From: Magnetococcales bacterium
Lineage (GTDB): Bacteria; Pseudomonadota; Magnetococcia; Magnetococcales; JADFWU01
Direction of reading: 5' to 3'
Length of the DNA stretch: 16,298 nt
Assembly: GCA_015234045.1 (NCBI GenBank)
Contig: JADFWU010000058.1
Location: forward strand, 1 to 16,298
Shown: piece after piece, positions 14,537 to 16,298 of the stretch
How positions within the stretch are numbered: position 1 is the stretch's first letter
Layout of the letters: each line of letters starts with the position of its first letter
Made by a program: the position numbers and the translations under genes
Notes under the pieces: generated by a model
Told to the model about the DNA's origin: nothing
The model's database searches: none
The model's input: only the letters and a program-made list of their open reading frames with translations

Positions 14537-14863
14537 AACGCTCTCCAGTGCTGGATTTACATATATTGAAAAGTGTGTATTTGTTTGTTCAGTGATTTGG
14601 AGTGTGCCAAACACCCGGTGGTCTGTCAATATAAAAAATAATATGAAAACAATTTTGACAGTATGCCAACATTTTCTGAGAGTTTAGAGATTGCTTATAT
14701 AGTAAGAAATATAAATAAAAAAATTGGTAGAGATGAGAGGGTGTGTTGGTATATCATCATGAGTGTTGATGATTCGATATTGATACTTGGTTGAATCAGG
14801 CAGGGCTGTATGAAAGTCGTTCAAGTGAGGGAGGCTTGCTTGATTTACGCAGGTAAGGTGTGA
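14537..14863. promoter_or_regulatory. 327-bp divergent regulatory region between the superoxide reductase and XRE-cupin genes
   Basis: No gene is seen here. The stretch is AT-rich and must hold promoters for both directions. An inverted pair CTGTCAA (14623-14629) and TTGACAG (14655-14661) has arms 32 bp apart centre to centre, about three helical turns. Each arm contains a consensus TTGACA pointing outwards, though neither has a good -10 at 16-18 bases. A second inverted repeat, ATCATCA (14753-14759) and TGATGAT (14767-14773) with a 7-base gap, lies about 90 bases before the XRE start. TATAGT at 14698-14703 is a possible -10 without a clear -35. These are operator candidates for the XRE-cupin protein; that is inference. 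Confidence 0.45.
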
Positions 14864-15442
14864 ATGATTTCCAATCTCGTAGGCACACGGATACGCTCAT
14901 TGCGTTCCAAAAAGAAAATGACACAGCAACAGTTGGCTGATTTGGCTGATGTGCCACGCGCCACATTGGCTACGGTAGAGCGGGATGATGCCAATCCCAG
15001 TTTGGCTGTGGTGTATCGCATTGCCAATGCGCTAGGTGTGACGATTGATCATTTAGTGGAGGAGTCCCATCAAAGGATTCAGGTGATACAGGCCAACCAA
15101 ATGCAGCAAATCCAATCCGGCGATGGTGTCTACCGAGCAACAACTGTATCTCCAGCCAATGCATTTCACTTTCATCAACAGTTGTTTTCTTTGGCAGCCA
15201 ATACGGTGTACGAGGGCAAGCCTCATCCTCCGGGCAGTGAAGAGTTTCTGCATATTCTAGAAGGGGAAGTTGTTCTGGAAGTGATTGAAGAGACAGTTCA
15301 TTTACAATCTGGTGACAGCGCCATATTTGCTGGAAATGTTAAACATACCTATATCAATCCAGGCAAAAAAGAGGCGCGAGGCGTGGTCTCAATTCTGGAA
15401 GCGGGTCAGCAGAGAAATGGAATTAGTAAAAATAATGGATAA
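14864..15442 (+). CDS. XRE-family transcriptional regulator with C-terminal cupin sensor domain
   Basis: This is a DNA-binding regulator whose cupin domain probably senses a small molecule. In 192 residues it has an N-terminal XRE helix-turn-helix (about 8-62, with T-Q-Q-Q-L-A-D-L-A-D-V-P-R-A-T-L-A-T-V-E-R split over helices 2 and 3 and N-P-S-L after it), a linker (about 65-95) and a cupin_2 domain (about 105-178). The cupin motif 1 has H-P-P-G-S-E-E-F-L-H (His121, Glu127) and a glycine at 134. Motif 2 reads G-D-S-A-I-F-A-G-N-V-K-H (His161) followed by Asn165, so a metal site is possible. The ATG at 14864 has an AGGTAAGG ribosome-binding site. Regulators of this type often control their own gene and a divergent neighbour, which here would be the superoxide reductase gene. 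The ligand cannot be predicted. Confidence 0.9.
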   Translation: MISNLVGTRIRSLRSKKKMTQQQLADLADVPRATLATVERDDANPSLAVVYRIANALGVTIDHLVEESHQRIQVIQANQMQQIQSGDGVYRATTVSPANAFHFHQQLFSLAANTVYEGKPHPPGSEEFLHILEGEVVLEVIEETVHLQSGDSAIFAGNVKHTYINPGKKEARGVVSILEAGQQRNGISKNNG

Positions 15443-15448
15443 AATCTC

Positions 15449-15477
15449 TTGACACCGGAGAGCAAAATCAGTTTACT
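15449..15477 (+). promoter_or_regulatory. Promoter of the tRNA-Tyr/Gly/Thr-tuf transcript
   Basis: A perfect -35 TTGACA (15449-15454) is followed after exactly 17 bases by TTTACT (15472-15477, four of six -10 matches). Transcription would start around 15484, shortly before tRNA-Tyr (15492). It lies just after the regulator stop codon (15442), and no terminator separates the two. Confidence 0.65.
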
Positions 15478-15491
15478 CATGCAGGCTTTTT

Positions 15492-15576
<85 letters not shown>

Positions 15577-15578
15577 TA

Positions 15579-15654
15579 AGAGCTTTGAGATATTCGCTAT
15601 AAGAACTTGTGCGAATGCGTTTAAGCTCTCATAATGCGTCACGGATAAACGCAT
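15579..15654 (+). repeat. Two inverted repeats in the tRNA-Tyr/tRNA-Gly spacer
   Basis: AGAGCTT (15579-15585) pairs with AAGCTCT (15623-15629), and ATGCGTTT (15615-15622) pairs with AAACGCAT (15647-15654). The second ends exactly where tRNA-Gly begins. The two stems interleave (the left arm of the second lies inside the first loop), so they would compete or form a pseudoknot-like fold. They may guide tRNA processing. Confidence 0.45.
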
Positions 15655-15728
15655 GCGGGTGTAGTTCAGTGGTAGAACGTCAGCCTTCCAAGCTGAACAT
15701 GGGGGTTCGATTCCCCCCACCCGCTCCA
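15655..15728 (+). tRNA. tRNA-Gly (anticodon UCC)
   Basis: The acceptor stem GCGGGTG (15655-15661) pairs with CACCCGC (15718-15724), with T at 15725 and an encoded CCA at 15726-15728. The anticodon stem TCAGC/GCTGA holds the loop CTTCCAA with anticodon TCC at 15687-15689. The D-arm (GTTCAGTGGTAGAAC) and T-arm (GGTTCGATT) are normal. It matches the glyT position of the classical tRNA-tuf operon. Confidence 0.98.
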
Positions 15729-15742
15729 AAATATCCGCGAAG

Positions 15743-15817
<75 letters not shown>

Positions 15818-15832
15818 CTTAGTTTTTATTAA

Positions 15833-15903
15833 CCCACACCTTCGACGCAAGCGCGTCACTTCCGAAACTTTGTAATCAAAGGGTCGGGTTGCTAAGGTGT
15901 GGG
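15833..15903 (+). promoter_or_regulatory. Three-way-junction RNA element in the tuf leader
   Basis: A 71-base block can fold almost completely. P1 is a perfect 10-bp closing stem, CCCACACCTT (15833-15842) with AAGGTGTGGG (15894-15903). P2 is GACGC (15844-15848) with GCGTC (15853-15857) and a 4-base loop. P3 is CCGA (15862-15865) and CTTTG (15868-15872) with CAAAG (15877-15881) and TCGG (15884-15887), having a 2x2 internal loop and a TAAT loop. No U-run follows, so it is not an ordinary terminator, and no T-arm motif is present, so it is not a tRNA. It sits between tRNA-Thr and tuf, 52 bases before the tuf ATG, and would be part of the tRNA-tuf transcript. Roles in tRNA/mRNA processing or in tuf control are both possible. 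Confidence 0.55.
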
Positions 15904-15955
15904 AGAAGCTGTTTGAAATATTAAGATCCATTTGAGGCATTCAGGAGAGACGGGC

Positions 15956-16298
15956 ATGTCCAAGGAAAAGTTTGAGCGTACCAAGCCTCACGTTAATATT
16001 GGTACTATTGGCCACGTAGACCATGGCAAGACAACATTGACCGCAGCCATCACCAAAGTGTTGGCAGAAAAAGGTCAGGCAAGCTTCATGGCTTATGATG
16101 CCATTGATGCCGCTCCTGAAGAGCGTGAGCGTGGAATCACCATCGCCACCGCCCATGTTGAGTATGAGACGGATGCCCGTCACTACGCTCACGTGGATTG
16201 CCCAGGCCATGCTGACTACATTAAGAACATGATCACCGGTGCCGCACAGATGGATGGTGCTATCCTGGTTGTGTCAGCCGCAGACGGCCCAATGCCTC
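15956..16298 (+). CDS. tuf: Elongation factor Tu (3' end cut by window)
   Basis: EF-Tu delivers aminoacyl-tRNAs to the ribosome as a GTP complex. Only the first 114 residues are in the window, so no stop is seen. The start ATG at 15956 follows an AGGAGA ribosome-binding site (15942-15947). The G1 loop G-H-V-D-H-G-K-T is at 19-26, the switch I segment R-G-I-T-I-A-T at 59-65 and the G3 motif D-C-P-G-H at 81-85, all intact. The segment [12 protein letters not shown] differs slightly from the E. coli G-I-T-I-N-T-S-H-V-E-Y-D form. The tRNA-Tyr/Gly/Thr-tuf order matches the tufB locus of E. coli and many relatives; a second tuf copy in a str operon elsewhere is common but cannot be checked here. 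Confidence 0.98.
   Translation, partial: MSKEKFERTKPHVNIGTIGHVDHGKTTLTAAITKVLAEKGQASFMAYDAIDAAPEERERGITIATAHVEYETDARHYAHVDCPGHADYIKNMITGAAQMDGAILVVSAADGPMP

Noticed and set aside
14537-14629. Longer superoxide reductase starting at 14629 with 31 extra residues
   Set aside because: The extension has no family resemblance and runs through AT-rich intergenic sequence. The ATG at 14536 has a good GGAGAG site and the family-like M-P-K-I-N-R-Y start.
14655-14683. Standard sigma-70 promoter using TTGACA at 14655 for the XRE-cupin gene
   Set aside because: At 16-18 bases downstream the sequence is GAGAGT or similar, with no acceptable -10, so the box is kept only as part of an inverted repeat.
15833-15903. 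A fourth tRNA or tRNA remnant after tRNA-Thr
   Set aside because: The length is tRNA-like, but the closing stem has 10 bp, there is no GTTCGA T-loop, no 7-base anticodon loop and no CCA.

Overview
The window is a chromosomal segment of a Gram-negative bacterium, almost certainly a member of the Pseudomonadota (Proteobacteria). It has a LolB-type lipoprotein gene next to ispE, a ubiquinone-pathway gene set (ubiX, ubiU, ubiV, ubiK), four tRNA genes that all encode their 3' CCA, and the classical tRNA-Tyr/tRNA-Gly/tRNA-Thr/tuf order. The lolB-ispE-tRNA-Gln-prs-rplY-pth-ychF order is typical of Gammaproteobacteria and relatives. The superoxide reductase and the O2-independent ubiquinone genes suggest a microaerophilic or facultative life, as in Zetaproteobacteria or Magnetococcus-like lineages. 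That placement is inference only; the sequence does not settle the class. No phage, transposon, CRISPR array or other mobile element was seen.

Layout. Positions 1-1673 hold the end of a lolB-ispE operon, with lolB cut by the left edge. tRNA-Gln(UUG) follows with a strong 12-bp hairpin. Then comes prs-rplY-pth-ychF (PRPP synthesis, 5S rRNA-binding protein bL25, peptidyl-tRNA hydrolase, ribosome-associated ATPase), closed by a perfect 13-bp terminator. A homoserine kinase gene (thrB) lies on the minus strand and diverges from ubiX with only 35 bp between start codons.

Positions 6497-10928 form a ubiquinone block: ubiX (flavin prenyltransferase for the UbiD step), ubiU and ubiV (O2-independent ring hydroxylation, with their eight Fe-S cysteines visible), and ubiK (accessory factor). 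An aldehyde dehydrogenase gene is coupled to ubiK by a 4-base overlap. A hairpin terminator ends the block. A YkgJ-type cysteine-cluster protein and a ComM/YifB AAA+ ATPase gene follow.

Positions 13426-15442 look like an oxidative-stress module. A typical 2-Cys peroxiredoxin and a one-iron superoxide reductase lie on the minus strand, with a terminator between them. A XRE-cupin regulator gene diverges from them across a 327-bp AT-rich intergenic region rich in inverted repeats. Together the two enzymes would take superoxide to peroxide and then to water.

Positions 15449-16298 hold a promoter, tRNA-Tyr, tRNA-Gly, tRNA-Thr and the start of tuf, which runs off the right edge. Between tRNA-Thr and tuf is a compact element that can fold into a closed three-way junction RNA. 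It is the most striking structure in the window that the genes do not explain.
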